From positions 1 to 64,000 of the forward strand of contig NZ_CAJYVE010000028.1 in assembly GCF_913777995.1 (NCBI RefSeq): a DNA stretch of 64,000 bases, in the 5' to 3' direction. The notes beneath the pieces were generated by a model. The model did not search any database. It was not told the DNA's origin and was given only the letters and a program-made list of their open reading frames with translations. Position 1 is the first letter of the stretch; every line of letters starts with the position of its first letter. Below are positions 36,552 to 46,213 of the stretch, one piece after another. Origin of the DNA: an uncultured Pseudomonas sp. (lineage in GTDB: Bacteria > Pseudomonadota > Gammaproteobacteria > Pseudomonadales > Pseudomonadaceae). The position numbers and the translations under genes are program-made.

Positions 36552-37349
36552 ATGAATTTCACCGACCTGTTGGCTGCAGCCGCTGACAATCCGGCAGCCG
36601 TGACCATTCCCACCGAGTGGGCCCAAGGACGGGCCAGCTTCGGCGGCCTGGTGGCTGCCTTGCAATACCAGACGATGCGCCGCCGGGTGGATGCCGCGCG
36701 CCAGGTGCGTTCACTGGCCATTACCTTCGTCGCGCCGGTCGCGCCCGAGGTGCCGGTCACCTTCGACGTGGAGATTCTGCGTGAGGGCTCGTCGGTAACC
36801 CAGGTGCTGGGGCGTGCCTCTCAGAATGGCCAGGTAACGACGCTGGTGCAGGGCAGCTTCGGCGTTTCACGGGATTCGGTGGTGCTGTACGGCCAGCCGC
36901 CGTGCTACGAGGGTGTCAAGCCGCGAGAGCAGAGCCCCGCGCTGCCATTCGTCAAAGGTGTGATGCCAGACTTCCTGCAGCATCTGGAAATCCACTGGGG
37001 CCTGGGCGGCCTGCCTTACAGCGGTGTTCCGGCGCCGGCCATCGGTGGCTATGTACGCCTGCGAGACTGCCAACCCGGCCCGCTGAACGAAGCTCATGTG
37101 CTGGCACTGGTCGACGCCTGGCCACCCGGCCTGCTGGGCTGGCTGAAGAAGCCGGCGCCGCACAGCTCACTGACCTGGACCATCGAGTTCATCCACCCGC
37201 AGCTGTCACTGACCACGCATGACTGGTGTATCTACCATGCCGAGGTCGAGCACGCCAATAACGGCTACGGACACACCGCTGCCACGCTGCACAGTCCGGA
37301 AGGGGAACTCATCGCCATCAGCCGACAGACCGTCACGGTGTTCGGCTGA
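36552..37349 (+). CDS. Acyl-CoA thioesterase-like protein (double hotdog)
   Basis: A 265-residue protein resembling the TesB-like thioesterase superfamily with two hotdog halves. The first half has GRASFGGLVAALQYQTMRRR and ITFVAPVAPEVPVTFDVEIL; the second has SLTWTIEFIHP and HAEVEHANNGYGHTAATLHS. Proteins of this type hydrolyse acyl-CoA in the cytoplasm; the chain-length preference cannot be read. CGGAG lies about eight bases before the ATG at 36552. The upstream frame through the CHAD gene end is not used. Confidence 0.85.
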   Translation: MNFTDLLAAAADNPAAVTIPTEWAQGRASFGGLVAALQYQTMRRRVDAARQVRSLAITFVAPVAPEVPVTFDVEILREGSSVTQVLGRASQNGQVTTLVQGSFGVSRDSVVLYGQPPCYEGVKPREQSPALPFVKGVMPDFLQHLEIHWGLGGLPYSGVPAPAIGGYVRLRDCQPGPLNEAHVLALVDAWPPGLLGWLKKPAPHSSLTWTIEFIHPQLSLTTHDWCIYHAEVEHANNGYGHTAATLHSPEGELIAISRQTVTVFG

Positions 37350-37355
37350 GCCTTG

Positions 37356-37380
37356 CGGGCGCCACTGACTGTGGCGCCCG
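37356..37380. terminator. Bidirectional hairpin between convergent genes
   Basis: CGGGCGCCAC and GTGGCGCCCG pair perfectly over 10 bp with a 5-base loop, lying in the 34 bp between two convergent stop codons. It lacks a long U-tract but the position strongly suggests a terminator. Confidence 0.65.
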
Positions 37381-37383
37381 ACG

Positions 37384-37746
37384 TCAATGCCGGTGGCGTT
37401 CCTTCCAGGCGCGCCACCAGGCACCGCTGAGCAGAAAGCGCGGAAAGGTCACGAATTGTTCCATCAGCAGGCGACTGACCGCGTCTTTGCGGTTGGCGAA
37501 CGGTTCGGGTGGCTGGCGCTCCAGGCGATGCCCATGGCCTTGCAGGCCCAGGGCGGCAATCAGCCCGATGACGCCTACGGCGATCGAGGTCAAGCTAAAG
37601 GACCACACACCGTCGAGCAGCAGCAGGGCCGCCAGAATGAACAGCGGGACTGCGAGCAGGTGCAAGGCCAGATTGGTGGAGTTGCGGTGGTTGGCGGCAT
37701 AGCCGCGCCATTGCCAGGTGTGGAGGTTGGGAAGTCGCTTGGCCAT
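37384..37746 (-). CDS. Mpo1-like (DUF962-type) small membrane protein
   Basis: A 120-residue protein with two membrane helices (LALHLLAVPLFILAALLLL and IAVGVIGLIAALGL). The N-terminal HRNSTNLALHLLAVPLF resembles the conserved His-Asn-Leu-His pattern of the Mpo1/YGL010w family, where the yeast protein is a fatty-acid dioxygenase. Whether this shorter bacterial protein has that activity is unknown. AGAGGA lies eight bases before the ATG. Confidence 0.6.
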   Translation of the reverse strand: MAKRLPNLHTWQWRGYAANHRNSTNLALHLLAVPLFILAALLLLDGVWSFSLTSIAVGVIGLIAALGLQGHGHRLERQPPEPFANRKDAVSRLLMEQFVTFPRFLLSGAWWRAWKERHRH

Positions 37747-37881
37747 ACTGCAGTCCTCTTCAAGACATGACCGCGTACCGTGTGCGGTCGGATGTGTGAA
37801 GTCTAGGTCGACTGCAAGTGGCTGGCGAATCGAGGTTGGCTATAGGGCTTATAGCAATACAGGTTCGTTAAGCGCCTGGCT

Positions 37882-37972
37882 TGTGGGAGCGAGCTTGCTC
37901 GCGAAAAGCTGGCAAAGTCGCTGATTTTGCTGTGAAGTTGACGCCGCCTTCGCGAGCAAGCTCGCTCCCACA
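37882..37972. repeat. REP doublet with perfect 24-bp inverted arms
   Basis: TGTGGGAGCGAGCTTGCTCG plus GCGAA (37882-37905 overall) is perfectly inverted at 37949-37972. This is the common Pseudomonas REP type (GGGAGCGAGCTTGCTCGCGAA) and a different class from copies A-D. It fills most of the 305-bp gap 37747-38051, which holds no gene. A half copy of another palindrome (GCGGCTGCGGCTTTAGCC-like) is at about 38026-38043. Confidence 0.85.
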
Positions 37973-38051
37973 GCCTAACTGACCTGTATTGCGGCTAAGG
38001 CCAATACTGGTCAGTTAGGCCGGGCGGCTGCGGCTTTAGCCTTGCTGCGCT

Positions 38052-39527
38052 CTACAGTTTCAGGCGGCCAATGGACTTGTTCAGCTCGCCGGCCAGGGTC
38101 GCCAGGTCGCTGCTGGTGCTGGCCGAGTCGACGGTCTGCGACACGGTGCGGTCAGTGACGTCGCGGATGCTCACCACTGCACGGTTCATGTCTTCGGCCA
38201 CCTGGCTCTGCTGCTGGGCGGCCACCGCGATCTGGGTATTGCTTTCGCGCATCTGCGCCACCGCGTCGGCAATCGCGGCCAGGGCTTCGCCCGCTTCGCG
38301 CGCCTGCTGGACGCAGTCGTCGGCCTTGTGCGAGCTGTCCTGCATGAAATCCACGGCGTCCCGTGTACCGGCCTGCAAGTCGCCGATCATGCTGGTGATT
38401 TCATCGGTGGAGGTCTGCACGCGCTTGGCCAGGTTACGCACTTCATCGGCCACCACGGCGAAGCCCTGGCCCATTTCGCCAGCCCGTGCCGCCTCGATGG
38501 CGGCGTTGAGGGCCAGCAGGTTGGTCTGCTCGGCGATGCTGTGGATCACGCTGACCACGCCACTGATCTTCTGGCTGTCTTCGGCCAGGCGCTGGATCAT
38601 CTCGGCGGTCTGTTGCACGCCACTGGACAGTCCGGAGATGGACAGCTGAACGCGGTCGACCACTTCCTTGCCGCTGCCCGCAAGGCGGTCGGCGGTCTGC
38701 GACTGGTCACGGGTGGTGGTGGCATGCTGGGCAATGTGGTGGACGGTCGCCGACATCTCGTTGATCGCGGTAGCGACCTGATCGGTTTCGCTCTGCTGGC
38801 CGAGCATGCCCCGGCGTACGTCGCTCATGCCACTGGCCAGGTTGGCAGCGCCCTGGTCGAGCCGCGCGGCGGTCTGCGACACGGTGTTGACCACGCGCTG
38901 GTAGCCGGCCTGCATGGCATTGAAGGCCTTGGTCATCTGGCCCACTTCATCTTCGCTGCCGCCCGGCGCCCGCGCCGACAGGTCACCGCTGCGTTCGACA
39001 TGCAGCATCACATCCTTGAGAGCGTTGAGCTGGCTGAGCAGGAAGCGGATCAGCAACTGCGAAGCGCAGAGCATCAGCACCATGAGCAGGAACACCGCCA
39101 CCGCATACTGCACGAAGCGTTCGAACAGCAATTGTTCGATGCTCGGCGCATAGGCCGGGACCGCCAGGCGCTGGCCATCGCTGCGCGCTACCACCTGGGC
39201 ACCGTAGAGAGTGCGGTCCTTGAGGGGCTGGTTCAGCTCGACCCAGCCGCTGGCCGAAGCCAGCGCCTGCAGCGGCTGGCCGTTCAGGCTCGGGGTCTGG
39301 CCGGCCGTGTAGCTGAGGACCTCGCTGGCGCCTGGCAGCGGCTGGCCGACGGGCCAGGCCGCCAGCAGACGGGCCTGGCCTTGCGCAGCCTGCTGCGCCA
39401 GTTCCTGGCGGGTCTGCTGCTCCAGGTGCAAGGCGTAGAGCACCAGCATCAGTGTCGTGAAAAAGGCCACCGTGTTGACGGCCCAGAACTTGTACTTCAA
39501 TGAGAGGTTGCTAAGCCATGAGCCCAT
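38052..39527 (-). CDS. Methyl-accepting chemotaxis protein
   Basis: A 491-residue chemoreceptor. There are two membrane helices (about residues 13-32 and 138-157) enclosing a short periplasmic region of about 105 residues, then a HAMP domain ([20 protein letters not shown]) and the cytoplasmic signalling rod. Its hairpin tip is [20 protein letters not shown], the invariant CheA/CheW contact. The ligand region is small and unlike the PAS-like dCache/sCache folds I would recognise, so the signal sensed is unknown. No CheR-binding pentapeptide at the C-terminus. The start [10 protein letters not shown] at 39527 fits family members; a frame 13 codons longer exists. Confidence 0.93.
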   Translation of the reverse strand: MGSWLSNLSLKYKFWAVNTVAFFTTLMLVLYALHLEQQTRQELAQQAAQGQARLLAAWPVGQPLPGASEVLSYTAGQTPSLNGQPLQALASASGWVELNQPLKDRTLYGAQVVARSDGQRLAVPAYAPSIEQLLFERFVQYAVAVFLLMVLMLCASQLLIRFLLSQLNALKDVMLHVERSGDLSARAPGGSEDEVGQMTKAFNAMQAGYQRVVNTVSQTAARLDQGAANLASGMSDVRRGMLGQQSETDQVATAINEMSATVHHIAQHATTTRDQSQTADRLAGSGKEVVDRVQLSISGLSSGVQQTAEMIQRLAEDSQKISGVVSVIHSIAEQTNLLALNAAIEAARAGEMGQGFAVVADEVRNLAKRVQTSTDEITSMIGDLQAGTRDAVDFMQDSSHKADDCVQQAREAGEALAAIADAVAQMRESNTQIAVAAQQQSQVAEDMNRAVVSIRDVTDRTVSQTVDSASTSSDLATLAGELNKSIGRLKL

Positions 39528-39587
39528 GATTGGTCTTCTTCTGCTCGTCGTGAGAGGTGATCGCAAGGTAATAGCACCTTGCCTCAG

Positions 39588-40439
39588 TCAGTCCTTGGAG
39601 GCTTGATCTGCATCAATGAAGCTGCAGCTTTCATCTGTGGCCAACGGCAGCCCGAAAAAGCGCCGGGCACAGGCCGTGGTATGGCGGGCCAGTGCCTCTG
39701 GACTTTCGCCGCGATGCAGGGCCACTTCACGCAGCACTTCGGGCAGAAATGCCGGCTCGTTGCGGCCATTCTTCGGCTTGGGGCGCAGGCTGCGCGGCAG
39801 CAGCCAAGGCGCATCGCTTTCCAGCATCAGCCGGCCTTCAGGAATGTCGCGCATCAGCGGATGCAAATGAGTGCCACGGCGCTCGTCGCAGATCCAGCCG
39901 GTGATGCCGATATGCAGGTCGAGGTCGAGGTAGCGATACAGGGCCTGCTTGTCACCGGTGAAGCAATGCACCACGGCGGCAGGCAAGTGGTCGCGGTAGT
40001 CACGCAGGATCCCCAGCAGACGTTCGCTGGCATCGCGCTCATGCAAAAACACCGGGCGCTGCAGCTGCGCCGCCAGGGCCAGTTGGGCATGCAGGGCGCT
40101 TTCCTGCTGGGGGCGGGGCGAGAAGTCACGGTTGAAATCCAGCCCGCATTCGCCGACCGCGCGCACCCTGTCGTGCTGCAGCAGGGCCTTGAGCTGGCCT
40201 TCGCTGTCGGCGTTCCAGTCGCTGGCGTGATGCGGGTGGAAACCGGCGGTGCAGAACAGTCGCTGAGCGGACTCATCGAGTTCGAGACACAGGGCCAGAC
40301 TCTCTTCGCTGCAGGCCAGGTCGGTGCCGGTCAGCACCAGTTGCGCGACCCCGGCAGCGAGGGCTCGCTGCAGGACCGCCTGTCGGTCGGTGGCAAAGCT
40401 GGCGTTGGTCAGGTTGACGCCGATATCGATCAATTGCAT
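39588..40439 (-). CDS. tatD: TatD-family metal-dependent DNase
   Basis: A 283-residue protein closely resembling E. coli TatD. It opens with [12 protein letters not shown] and has metal-site motifs [28 protein letters not shown] and [11 protein letters not shown], plus [12 protein letters not shown]. TatD is a Mg-dependent 3'-5' exonuclease linked to DNA repair and quality control. AGAGG lies seven bases before the ATG at 40439. It stands alone here, not with tatABC. Confidence 0.93.
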   Translation of the reverse strand: MQLIDIGVNLTNASFATDRQAVLQRALAAGVAQLVLTGTDLACSEESLALCLELDESAQRLFCTAGFHPHHASDWNADSEGQLKALLQHDRVRAVGECGLDFNRDFSPRPQQESALHAQLALAAQLQRPVFLHERDASERLLGILRDYRDHLPAAVVHCFTGDKQALYRYLDLDLHIGITGWICDERRGTHLHPLMRDIPEGRLMLESDAPWLLPRSLRPKPKNGRNEPAFLPEVLREVALHRGESPEALARHTTACARRFFGLPLATDESCSFIDADQASKD

Positions 40440-40633
40440 GGTTTCACCTCTGGCCATATGCCCGGGAGCATACCAGAGCCTCTCGCTTTAACTGAAAGTG
40501 CTTTGCATTCAATACCTTGAACCGGTCGGTTCAACGCTTTTGGCAACAACCCAGGGGATCGAACGGCGTTTTTGCCGGTCATAGCGGTCCCTACTTGTCT
40601 GTCTATCTGTCTGGTTTGATCCACGGAGAGCGA

Positions 40634-42061
40634 ATGATCCGAGCCGCGCTATTGTCCATCGTCTGCCTGTCGGTCGCCGCTCCCCTGCTAGCCGACCCGC
40701 GCAAGCCCGTGCATAACGGCCCGCAGGCGGTACACAAGCGCACTCAGGCCAGGGACCTGCCGGTCATCCGCAGCAGCAAGGTGCTGCGCGTGCTGGTCAA
40801 CCAGAGCCGCAACAGCTCCGGCGACGTCAAGGGCCAGGAAGTCGGCATCGAATATGCCCGCCTGCAGGCCTTCGAAAAATTTCTCAATGCCCAGAACGGC
40901 GGCAAGCTGACCTTCAAGATCATTCCCAAGGCCAAGAACCAGCTGGTGGCGGCCTTGCTGCGCGGTGAAGGCGACCTGATCGCGCCGGGCGAACTGCTCG
41001 ACACCAGCGACAAGGCCGTGGTGGCCAGCCGGCCCATCGTCGCCGATGTGCCGCTGGTGGTGGTCGGTAGCCGGGGGCAGCGCAGCTTCCGCCAGCTCGA
41101 CCAGCTGTCCGGGCGGACCCTGAGCCTGCCCACCGGCAGCGTGGCCGACGAAGCCCTGCATCGCCTCAACCAGGGCCTGGCGCAGCGCAAGCTGGCCCCG
41201 GTGCATATCGAATGGGTCGACCCGAGCCTGGCGGTAGAAGACGTGCTGGAAATGGTCGAGGCCGGGATCTACCCCATGACCCTGGTAGAGCAGCCGATCG
41301 CCGAACGCTGGGCGCGGGTGATGCCCAAGCTGCGCGTGGAGCGTAACCTGAAACTCCATACCGAAGGCAATATCGGCTGGTTCGTGCGCCAGGACGCCCC
41401 GCTGCTGCGCGAAAGCATGGACCGCTTCCTGGCCTCCTACCGTGCGCCCGGTAATCAGGACGCGGTGCTGGCCGCCGCCTACAAGCCGCTTTACCGGGTC
41501 AACAATCCGCTGGCTCGCGCCAACCTGCAGCGCCTCAAGGAGTTGCGACCGCTCCTGCAACGCCACGGCGAGGCTCAAGGCATCGATTGGCTGGACCTGG
41601 CGGCGCTGGCCTTCAAGGAATCCAAGCTCGACCCGTCGGCCAAGGGCAGTGGCGGGGCGACTGGCCTGCTGCAGATTACGCCGTCGGCGGCGCGCCGCGT
41701 CGGGGTCGATAACATCAATAGCGCCGAAGGCAACGTACAGGCCGCCGCGCGCTACATGGCGCTGATTCAGCGCAAGTTCTTCGCCAGCCCGAGAATCAAT
41801 GAGCGCGAGCGCATGGCTTTCGTCCTGGCCGCCTACAACCTCGGGCCGGAGCAGGTCCAGGCACTGCGCCAGGAGGCACGCCGCCGGGGCTTGAACGCAG
41901 ACCAATGGTTCTTCCAGACCGAGCGGGTGGCCATGGAGAAGAAAGGCACCGGTGTGGTGACCTTCGTCAACAGCGTGAACAAGTACTACCTGGCCTTCGA
42001 TCGCCAGCGCGAATCCCTGGAGCAGGCTCCGGCGGGGCGCAAGTACGTCACGCGAAACTGA
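40634..42061 (+). CDS. MltF-like lytic murein transglycosylase
   Basis: A 475-residue exported protein. After a signal peptide (ALLSIVCLSVAAPLLA) come a periplasmic solute-binding-like domain (about 50-290, SSKVLRVLVNQSRN ... GEGDLIAPGELL) and an SLT domain. The catalytic Glu is near residue 329 in AFKESKLDPSAKGSGGATGL, followed by LQITPSAARRVGV. It cleaves peptidoglycan glycan strands with 1,6-anhydro product formation, as MltF does. The ATG at 40634 has GGAGAG upstream. The signal sequence has no Cys lipobox, so it is probably soluble periplasmic. Confidence 0.9.
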   Translation: MIRAALLSIVCLSVAAPLLADPRKPVHNGPQAVHKRTQARDLPVIRSSKVLRVLVNQSRNSSGDVKGQEVGIEYARLQAFEKFLNAQNGGKLTFKIIPKAKNQLVAALLRGEGDLIAPGELLDTSDKAVVASRPIVADVPLVVVGSRGQRSFRQLDQLSGRTLSLPTGSVADEALHRLNQGLAQRKLAPVHIEWVDPSLAVEDVLEMVEAGIYPMTLVEQPIAERWARVMPKLRVERNLKLHTEGNIGWFVRQDAPLLRESMDRFLASYRAPGNQDAVLAAAYKPLYRVNNPLARANLQRLKELRPLLQRHGEAQGIDWLDLAALAFKESKLDPSAKGSGGATGLLQITPSAARRVGVDNINSAEGNVQAAARYMALIQRKFFASPRINERERMAFVLAAYNLGPEQVQALRQEARRRGLNADQWFFQTERVAMEKKGTGVVTFVNSVNKYYLAFDRQRESLEQAPAGRKYVTRN

Positions 42062-42163
42062 TCTATAAATTAGATAATTACGTCGCATTAATTGCGGTAT
42101 TCATATTGGTTTGTTCGATTATGATGGCGCCATTCCCGCTCATCACTCCTTGGAATCGCCACT

Positions 42164-42604
42164 ATGAAAAAGCTCCTCAACACTGTTGTCTCCACCCGCG
42201 CCGGCCTGGGCCTCACCGCCATCCGCCTGGTCGTCGGGATCATCTTCATCGCCCACGGCAGCCAGAAGCTGTTTGGCGCATTCGGTGGCTACGGCCTGGA
42301 AGGCACCGCACAGTGGATGGCAAGCATCGGCCTGACCCCGGGCTACCTGATGGCGCTGCTGTCTGGCAGTGCCGAGTTCTTCGGCGGCCTGGCTGTGCTC
42401 ATCGGCCTGCTGGCGCGCCCGGCTGCGGCGGTGCTGATCTTCCTGCTGCTGGTGGCGATCATCAGCGTGCACCTGGCCAACGGCCTGTTCATGGCCAACA
42501 ACGGCTACGAGTTCGCCCTGGCCCTGCTGGGCGGTGCGGTCGCGGTACTGTTCGAAGGCGCCGGCAAGTTGTCGGTGGACCGCGCCATCGCCGCGCGGGT
42601 CTGA
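42164..42604 (+). CDS. DoxX-family membrane protein
   Basis: A 146-residue protein with four membrane helices and DoxX-family features: RLVVGIIFIAHGSQKLFGAFGG, then EFFGGLAVLIGLLARPAA, and NGYEFALALLGGA. DoxX-like proteins in bacteria are poorly characterised quinone- or thiol-stress related membrane proteins. It is preceded by a short AT-rich stretch (42062-42125) that stands out from the GC-rich surroundings and may hold its promoter. Confidence 0.88.
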   Translation: MKKLLNTVVSTRAGLGLTAIRLVVGIIFIAHGSQKLFGAFGGYGLEGTAQWMASIGLTPGYLMALLSGSAEFFGGLAVLIGLLARPAAAVLIFLLLVAIISVHLANGLFMANNGYEFALALLGGAVAVLFEGAGKLSVDRAIAARV

Positions 42605-42822
42605 ACCCTGCAGCCGTTCCTGAACCAGTGGCTGGCCCGGCTTTCCGGGACCGGCCACAAGCAGTGCTTGCATTGCCGTGATTGCTGGCCCTAAGATGGC
42701 CACCAGCGCCGATTTAACAACTACTTGCGGGGCGCCGGCCTAGGCCAAATACCGCTAAAACGTTGGTTCGGTGTCGCCTCCCACCGCTGCCCAGCGGAAA
42801 CTGTGAGGCGGAGAACACTGTC

Positions 42823-43134
42823 ATGAGCCAGACCCAGCATCGTCCCCTGCGTATTTCCCCCATCACTGCCTACATTGGTCGCAAGAATCCGCGCATCCTG
42901 CTCGGCGGCGCTCACCAGCCTACTTTGCTGCGTTATCTCGACGGCTGGCCGCGCAAAGGCGGCAAGGCCAGTGCCTTTCTCCTGCAGTTCGTCGATACCG
43001 CGCAGCCGCTTTCAGGTTACGCCAACGACCAGTTCGACCTGGCAGTGATCCATGCCCCGGATGCCGACAACGCCGCCGTGGTGATCCACGACCTGACCCG
43101 CATTGCCCGCCAGGGGTTGATCACACTGGGTTGA
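42823..43134 (+). CDS. Hypothetical protein
   Basis: A 103-residue protein of unknown function, soluble by composition, beginning MSQTQHRPLRISP. It contains no membrane helix or catalytic motif that I recognise; the middle (RNPRILLGGAHQ-like segment KNPRILLGGAHQPTLLRY) and the end (VVIHDLTRIARQGLITL) could form a small alpha/beta fold. GGCGGAG lies about nine bases before the ATG at 42823, supporting translation. It is a typical small conserved Pseudomonas hypothetical. Confidence 0.65.
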   Translation: MSQTQHRPLRISPITAYIGRKNPRILLGGAHQPTLLRYLDGWPRKGGKASAFLLQFVDTAQPLSGYANDQFDLAVIHAPDADNAAVVIHDLTRIARQGLITLG

Positions 43135-43237
43135 GCGGCTTTCTCGGACTTGGATAGTTGTTGACCAGCGAACGAAAAAGGCTTGCGGCCATCCTATGGC
43201 TTTACCCCAGCCTGCCAGGCAGTCAGAAGGTACGACC

Positions 43238-43891
43238 ATGATCCGTCAAATCGAGGAACTCATTCACGCGACAACGACACGTAGGCATGCTGATTTTCCA
43301 GCCTCGGTCGTGGAGGCTCACCAACGCACCATCGAGCGCCATATCCATCTCGACGTGGCCTACAGCGCCTTAGAATCACTGCGGACCTCTGAAGAAGATG
43401 ATCTGCGCAGCGAGCTTCGGGCCAGGCTCGCAGAACTCGCTGACGTTCTGGCTTTGGCCGATCTGGAAGCGCGTCTGCAACAGGTGGGGGAGGGTATTTA
43501 TCTGGCCATCCCCTATATGTACACCTGCAGTGACAAACAGCCCGTCTATCTCGTCAACCGCACCGCCGAGGAGGTCATCTATATCGGCAGGCGGCTGTAT
43601 GCTTTCGCCAGCGATGGTGATGACATCGTCGACTACAATGCTGCAGGGAGCGCCTTCGCAGACGGAATCGCGGCGTCTGCAACTCTTTCCCCAGGCGAGA
43701 AGCTTGCGGTGGATGAATATTCGATGGGCTTCGATGGCGACTTTATCGGCACCCATCGCATTCGCGTGATGATCAGGGGGGAGCAGGTCGAGTTGCGCAC
43801 CCGGGTTGGCCGGCTTGGTGGATACAGCGGGGGAAGTCTGTCCGAAACGCCCGGGATTCACTTGCTCGAAGTGGCTGCGCCAGCAACCTGA
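43238..43891 (+). CDS. Hypothetical protein
   Basis: A 217-residue soluble protein without recognised family. The first half is helical and charged (SEEDDLRSELRARLAELADV); the second half is beta-rich (IYLAIPYMYTCSDKQPVYLV ... RIRVMIRGEQVELRT). AGAAGG lies eight bases before the ATG at 43238. It is flanked by another hypothetical and by greB on the opposite strand. Base composition is slightly less GC-rich in its first 150 bases than neighbours, which may mark a less constrained or acquired gene. Function not inferred. Confidence 0.65.
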   Translation: MIRQIEELIHATTTRRHADFPASVVEAHQRTIERHIHLDVAYSALESLRTSEEDDLRSELRARLAELADVLALADLEARLQQVGEGIYLAIPYMYTCSDKQPVYLVNRTAEEVIYIGRRLYAFASDGDDIVDYNAAGSAFADGIAASATLSPGEKLAVDEYSMGFDGDFIGTHRIRVMIRGEQVELRTRVGRLGGYSGGSLSETPGIHLLEVAAPAT

Positions 43892-44003
43892 GTGCCCCCG
43901 AGCCTGTGTGGGCGTACTTCACGCACATTTGCACTGGCTGCACGGACCTTGGGCGAGGCCTGGTGGCCAGTGAAGGTCTGCTCGGCCTCTTTCGGGGGGC
44001 GGA

Positions 44004-44477
44004 TCACGGTTGGTAGGTAATCTGGTTGACATACCAGGTGGCCTCGCCGTCCGGAATCTTCACCACCACTTCATCGTCGCGCTGTTTCTTCAGCAAGGCG
44101 CGAGCCATTGGCGAGTCGATGGAGATGTAGTCGTTGCGGCCATAGATTTCGTCGTGGCCAACGATGCGGAATTTCATTACCTGGCCTTCGTCGTTCTCGA
44201 CTTCTACCCAGGCACCGAAGAACACCCGGCCCTCCTGTTCCGGGGAGTAGTCCACCACCTTCACGTCTTCCAGGCGCTTGCGCAGGTAGCGCACGCGGCG
44301 GTCGATCTCGCGCAGCAGCTTCTTGTTGTATTGGTAGTCGGCATTCTCGCTGCGGTCGCCCAGCGAGGCGGCCCAGGAGACTTTCTGGGTGATCTCCGGG
44401 CGGTACACGCGCCACAGGTGATCCAGCTCTGCCTTGAGCTTGTCGTGGCCTTCCCGGGTAATGATGTTGGTAGCCAA
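44004..44477 (-). CDS. greB: GreB, transcript cleavage factor
   Basis: A 157-residue Gre factor, the normal GreB length. The TTG start at 44477 is supported by AAGGAGG six bases upstream; no ATG lies near. The N-terminal coiled coil (ELDHLWRVYRPEITQKVSWA, with the acidic tip residues in SLGDRSENADY) inserts into the RNA polymerase secondary channel and stimulates cleavage of backtracked RNA. The C-terminal FKBP-like domain follows (FFGAWVEVENDEGQ ... RNDYISIDSPMARALL). The longer open frame upstream to 45113 is a shadow. Confidence 0.95.
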   Translation of the reverse strand: MATNIITREGHDKLKAELDHLWRVYRPEITQKVSWAASLGDRSENADYQYNKKLLREIDRRVRYLRKRLEDVKVVDYSPEQEGRVFFGAWVEVENDEGQVMKFRIVGHDEIYGRNDYISIDSPMARALLKKQRDDEVVVKIPDGEATWYVNQITYQP

Positions 44478-44681
44478 GCCGCCTCCTTGAATGGTTTTAC
44501 CGATGCGCGTCGCCCTGGACGGACGCCGGCGCTGACTATAACGGGCTGGCGCCGGTGGTGGGAGAGGGATGTTCGACACGGGCCGGGGGCGCGGGAACCT
44601 CCGGTCTGTGGCAGGATCCATCATGCACCTTGTCGTGCCGGTAGGTTCCGGTACGCTTTTTTCGCCTGGAGGAACCGGCCC

Positions 44682-45149
44682 ATGCGCCTGGCAGCTGCCG
44701 CTCTTGCAATGACTCTTTCGTGGACGGCCGTCGCCGAGACCTCCGAACCGACCGTCACGCGCTGGACTCTGCTGGATCAGCATGACAAGTCCTACACCCT
44801 CGACGATCAGGCCCAGGTGCTGCTGGTGGCACGCAGCATGTCGGCGGCGCGCCTGCTCAATGCCGCCATCGAAGATCAGCCGCCGGGTTACCTGGAGGCG
44901 CGGCGGGTCATCTATGTCGCCGATATCGAGATGCTGCCCGCGGTGATGAAGCCGGTGATCGTTCCGGCGATGCGCTCGGCGAACTATCGCATCCTGCTGG
45001 ACCGCGACGGCCGTGTGGCGGGCCGCTACGACGGCGACCGCGATACGCTGCAGTGGCTGCAGCTGGACAAGGGCAGGGTGGTGAAGGAGCAGCGCTTCGA
45101 CGACGGCGCGCAACTGGTGCGGGCCATCGCAGCGTTACCTGCGCCTTGA
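44682..45149 (+). CDS. Exported hypothetical protein, possible thioredoxin-like fold
   Basis: A 155-residue protein with a clear signal peptide (MRLAAAALAMTLSWTAVA-ET), so it is periplasmic. The mature part alternates strands and helices (VLLVARSMSAARLLNAAI, RILLDRDGRVAGRY) in a way resembling a thioredoxin-like fold, but it has no CxxC or other redox motif. GGAGG lies nine bases before the ATG. It runs convergently to crtE with only 16 bp between stops. Function unknown. Confidence 0.7.
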   Translation: MRLAAAALAMTLSWTAVAETSEPTVTRWTLLDQHDKSYTLDDQAQVLLVARSMSAARLLNAAIEDQPPGYLEARRVIYVADIEMLPAVMKPVIVPAMRSANYRILLDRDGRVAGRYDGDRDTLQWLQLDKGRVVKEQRFDDGAQLVRAIAALPAP

Positions 45150-45165
45150 TGAAGGCGGGTCGCGC

Positions 45166-46071
45166 TCAGCGGATCGCGACCTTGGCGAAGATCAGTTGCA
45201 GGAAGTCGCCCAACTGGTGGTCTCGGCCCAAGGCTTCGTCCAGGCAGGCCTGTGCCTTGCGCAGGTGCTCGTACAGGCGCAGGGTGACGCCTTCCGGGCC
45301 ATACAGCGCCATCAGTGTCGACTTGCCAGCGTCCTTGCCCTGGTCCTTGGCGGTGTCCGGGCTGCTGTCGTGAAGGTCGTCGTAGAGCTGGAAGGCCTGG
45401 CCCAGCTCCAGCGCGAAGTTCTGTAGCGGCGAGCGCTTGCAGGGGGTCGCACCGCTGACCAGCCAGGCCATGTCCATGATGGCGCCGAACAGCACGCCGG
45501 TCTTCAGGGTGTTGGTCAGGGCGATCTGCTCGGCAGAGCGTGCCTGCTGGCCATCGCGCAGGTCCTGGAACTGGCCGCGTACCAGGCCTTGCATGCCGAC
45601 GGTATTGGCCAGCACTTCGACCAGTTGGGTGCGCGTTGCCGCTGGCAGCTCGGCAATGCCCGCTACTACGCCAAAGGCCCGGCTCAGCAGGGCAATGGCG
45701 GTGAGAATCGCCACGTCCTCGCCGAATTTCAGGTGTACCGTCGGGCGGCCACGGCGCAATTGCGCGTTGTCCATGCACGGCATGTCGTCCAGCACCAGTG
45801 AAGCGGCATGGATCATTTCCACCGCGCAACCCAGTTCCAGGGCCTGAGCCCCGCGATGACCGAGGCTGTTGGCGGCCAGTACCAGCAGAATGGGGCGCAT
45901 GCGCTTGCCCGGCGCCAGTGTGCTATCGCGCATGGCCAGGGCGATCAGGTCGCGTTCGTTGCCGCTTTCCGGCAGCAGTTCGTCCAGGCGCCGGTCGATG
46001 CTGACCCGCAGTTCGGCGAGGTGATCGGCGAAGGTCGATTCGCTGGTGCCGCAGGTCTTTACTGTCAACAT
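45166..46071 (-). CDS. crtE: Geranylgeranyl diphosphate synthase CrtE
   Basis: A 301-residue trans-prenyltransferase. The first Asp-rich motif is DDMPCMD and the second DDLHD; GKRMRP and KTG (LKTGVLFGAIM) are also present. The two-residue insert in the first motif and the following chain-length region fit bacterial GGPP synthases of carotenoid clusters. It condenses IPP onto FPP to make GGPP, the first committed precursor. Unlike in Pantoea, where crtE heads the same operon, here it diverges from the fni-crtXYIB operon across 186 bp. It could in principle be the housekeeping IspA, but the neighbourhood strongly favours CrtE. Confidence 0.9.
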   Translation of the reverse strand: MLTVKTCGTSESTFADHLAELRVSIDRRLDELLPESGNERDLIALAMRDSTLAPGKRMRPILLVLAANSLGHRGAQALELGCAVEMIHAASLVLDDMPCMDNAQLRRGRPTVHLKFGEDVAILTAIALLSRAFGVVAGIAELPAATRTQLVEVLANTVGMQGLVRGQFQDLRDGQQARSAEQIALTNTLKTGVLFGAIMDMAWLVSGATPCKRSPLQNFALELGQAFQLYDDLHDSSPDTAKDQGKDAGKSTLMALYGPEGVTLRLYEHLRKAQACLDEALGRDHQLGDFLQLIFAKVAIR

Positions 46072-46110
46072 GGCTGCGTCCGTGGTGATGGGCGAAAGTA
46101 TTGTCGTCCG

Positions 46111-46213
46111 CTTGCGTATCGTAAGGGAACGACTGGCGCGCCGGGATGCCTGAGGAGCATCTTATACGCAAGTTGTGCGAAGCTGAGGTCTTGTATAGCT
46201 TTTGCCAGTACAA
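46111..46213. promoter_or_regulatory. Divergent crt control region with two dyads
   Basis: Between crtE and fni, CTTGCGTAT (46111-46119) is exactly inverted as ATACGCAAG (46164-46172). A second dyad TTGTA-N13-TACAA spans 46191-46213. Either could be an operator that coordinates the two transcripts. Light-responsive MerR-type (LitR/CarH) repressors control carotenoid genes in several bacteria, but no regulator gene is present in the window, so the link is speculative. Confidence 0.35.

Noticed and set aside
43238..43891. Treating the hypothetical as an aegerolysin- or crystal-type pore former
   Set aside because: The beta-rich second half loosely suggests a toxin-like fold, but no family motif supports it.
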